Positions 62,990 to 64,000 of a stretch of 64,000 nt of DNA are shown one piece after another. Under the pieces are notes generated by a model. The model searched no databases. It saw nothing but the letters and a program-made list of their open reading frames with translations, and had not been told where the DNA came from. Position numbers and translations under genes: made by a program. This DNA is from Anaerolineales bacterium. Lineage in GTDB: Bacteria; Chloroflexota; Anaerolineae; Anaerolineales; UBA11858. The stretch covers positions 25,805 through 89,804 of the forward strand of contig JADHTJ010000005.1 of assembly GCA_016785015.1 (NCBI GenBank), in the 5' to 3' direction. The stretch's first letter is position 1, and the number at the start of each line of letters is the position of its first letter.

Positions 62990-63991
62990 CAGTTGAAGTT
63001 GTGGGAAAGACACTGGAGCGAACAGATCGCCAAACAAGCAGTGTGGCTTAGTGGAATAGTGACATATTCGCAAGTGGAAGAGATTATGCAAAAAGTGGGA
63101 CAAGTAGACATATCACGTAGTAGTGTCTGGCGGCGGGTGGAGCGATGGGGAGAGAAGTTTCAAGAGATCGAAGCTTTGCAACAAGTGAAGGCCTATGAAC
63201 TTGAAGAGCCTGCTCCCGATCCTAACCATTCTCTCGGTCGTATGGGCGTAGCTTTGGATGGCACCATGGTGCATATCCGAGATGAAGGGTGGAAAGAATT
63301 GAAAGTTGGTTGTGTATTTGATGTTACCCAGCGTCTTCACTATGATCAAAATACCCAGGAAGAAATTGAGCTAGGCAGTGCCAGCAACAACAGCTATGTA
63401 GCCCATTTGGGAGGCCCAGAACGCTTTGGCAAACAAGTGTGGGCAGAGGCCCGACAACGATTTTGGATGCACGCCGAGGATAGTCTGACAATCGGGGATG
63501 GAGCACTGTGGATTTGGAACCTGGTCGATGAGCACTTCTATGACAGTCATCAACTGGTCGATTGGTATCATGCCACTGAACACCTGGCTGAGGTAGCTCG
63601 CATCCTATATGGTGAAGGTACTCCCGCTGCCCGGCGATGGTATCGTCGTTGGGAAACCAAACTCTATCAAGGGCATGTTGGCAAATTAGTCAACGCCATC
63701 AAACGGCAAGCTACCAAACAATCCAAGAAATCAGAAGACATACGCAAACAAGCAGGATACTTCGACAATAACCGTAGGCGTATGAATTACCTGGAGATGC
63801 GTAGCGAAGGATATCCCATTGGTAGTGGTATGGTGGAAAGTGCAGCGAAACAGTACAAAGCACGTTTCTGTGGCTCAGGAATGCGATGGAGCCGCAAGGG
63901 AGCTGAACGTCTTTTGCCCATTCGCTCGGCTATCTTGAGTAATCGATTCGACAAAATGTGGAGCCGTGCTTATAACTCACCCCCAAACTGA
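62990..63991 (+). CDS. ISKra4 transposase, catalytic frame
   Basis: About 333 residues. Catalytic core segments: MGVALDGTMVHIRDEGWKEL, LTIGDGALWIWNLVDEHF, LVDWYHATEHLAEVARILYG and the C-terminal YPIGSGMVESAAKQYKARFC with the late Glu of a DDE-type active site. Probably expressed by frameshift from the upstream frame rather than from its own start, as no ribosome-binding site fits. Looks intact to its stop. Confidence 0.82.
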   Translation, partial: QLKLWERHWSEQIAKQAVWLSGIVTYSQVEEIMQKVGQVDISRSSVWRRVERWGEKFQEIEALQQVKAYELEEPAPDPNHSLGRMGVALDGTMVHIRDEGWKELKVGCVFDVTQRLHYDQNTQEEIELGSASNNSYVAHLGGPERFGKQVWAEARQRFWMHAEDSLTIGDGALWIWNLVDEHFYDSHQLVDWYHATEHLAEVARILYGEGTPAARRWYRRWETKLYQGHVGKLVNAIKRQATKQSKKSEDIRKQAGYFDNNRRRMNYLEMRSEGYPIGSGMVESAAKQYKARFCGSGMRWSRKGAERLLPIRSAILSNRFDKMWSRAYNSPPN

Positions 63992-64000
63992 AATACGCCC

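Larger units (their letters stand above)
62572..64000 (+). mobile_element. ISKra4-family insertion sequence
   Basis: Left end GGGTGCGTTTCAGTTTTGGG at 62572; the right end at the window edge reads, inverted, GGGCGTATTTCAGTTTGGGG. These imperfect terminal repeats bracket two overlapping transposase frames. It interrupts a pseudo-receiver gene. Target duplication cannot be checked because the right flank is outside the window. Confidence 0.8.

Overview
The window reads as one contiguous piece of a free-living bacterial chromosome. Gene content suggests a Chloroflexota (Anaerolineae-like) anaerobe or facultative anaerobe. The reasons are the fused E1 alpha/beta 2-oxoacid dehydrogenase, the Pgi form otherwise seen in Tal-Pgi fusions, sensor proteins with a 7TM histidine-kinase-type N-terminus, Thr/Pro-rich lipoproteins, very abundant multihaem cytochromes and many short palindromic intergenic repeats. 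This placement is inference from family resemblance; no rRNA gene is present to confirm it.

Layout. (1) 1-3150: leftward nadC-nadA-nadB (de novo NAD; nadB cut by the window edge). (2) 3278-10647: a large PAS/GAF/GGDEF sensor, then a GlpA-GlpB fusion with GlpC (anaerobic glycerol-3-phosphate dehydrogenase). (3) 10889-18780: sugar-phosphate genes pgi-gnd, an SDR, zwf-pgl, a metallo-beta-lactamase-fold hydrolase and an L,D-transpeptidase. (4) 18912-27849: a membrane HdrD-like Fe-S oxidoreductase, a complete 2-oxoacid dehydrogenase (fused E1, E2, E3), a small DinB-like protein and an M20 peptidase. (5) 27897-33411: leftward lipoprotein, a probable 6S RNA, asnS and aspS. Far upstream of aspS is an Asn/Asp-rich leader peptide followed by a terminator with a competing antiterminator, and a 63-bp tandem repeat lies in between. 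(6) 33561-39067: LysR regulator, ArsR regulator, sulfide:quinone oxidoreductase-like flavoprotein, DUF1641 protein, TusE-like and DsrE-like sulfur carriers, and an XRE-cupin regulator. (7) 39206-62573: a respiratory island with two paralogous NarL-type two-component systems and eight proteins carrying 56 CXXCH haem motifs by my count. It also holds an NrfD/Fe-S/octahaem quinone module and a bc-type complex whose subunit IV is fused to seven cytochrome c domains. (8) 62572-64000: an ISKra4-type insertion sequence that has cut a pseudo-receiver gene.

Working together: glycerol-3-phosphate, 2-oxoacids and sulfide feed electrons to the quinone pool through GlpABC, the HdrD-like protein and SQR. 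The NrfD module, the cytochrome b561-like protein, the NapC-like protein and the bc complex could pass quinol electrons to periplasmic and surface multihaem cytochromes. Terminal acceptors cannot be read from the window. Flanking two-component systems and recurring operator dyads (TTGGG-N8-CCCAA) upstream of two cytochrome units suggest respiratory-acceptor control. The most novel-looking items are the Asn/Asp attenuator ahead of aspS-asnS, the operator arrays, the duplicated pseudo-receiver/cytochrome modules and the in-frame capture of intergenic repeats by coding genes.
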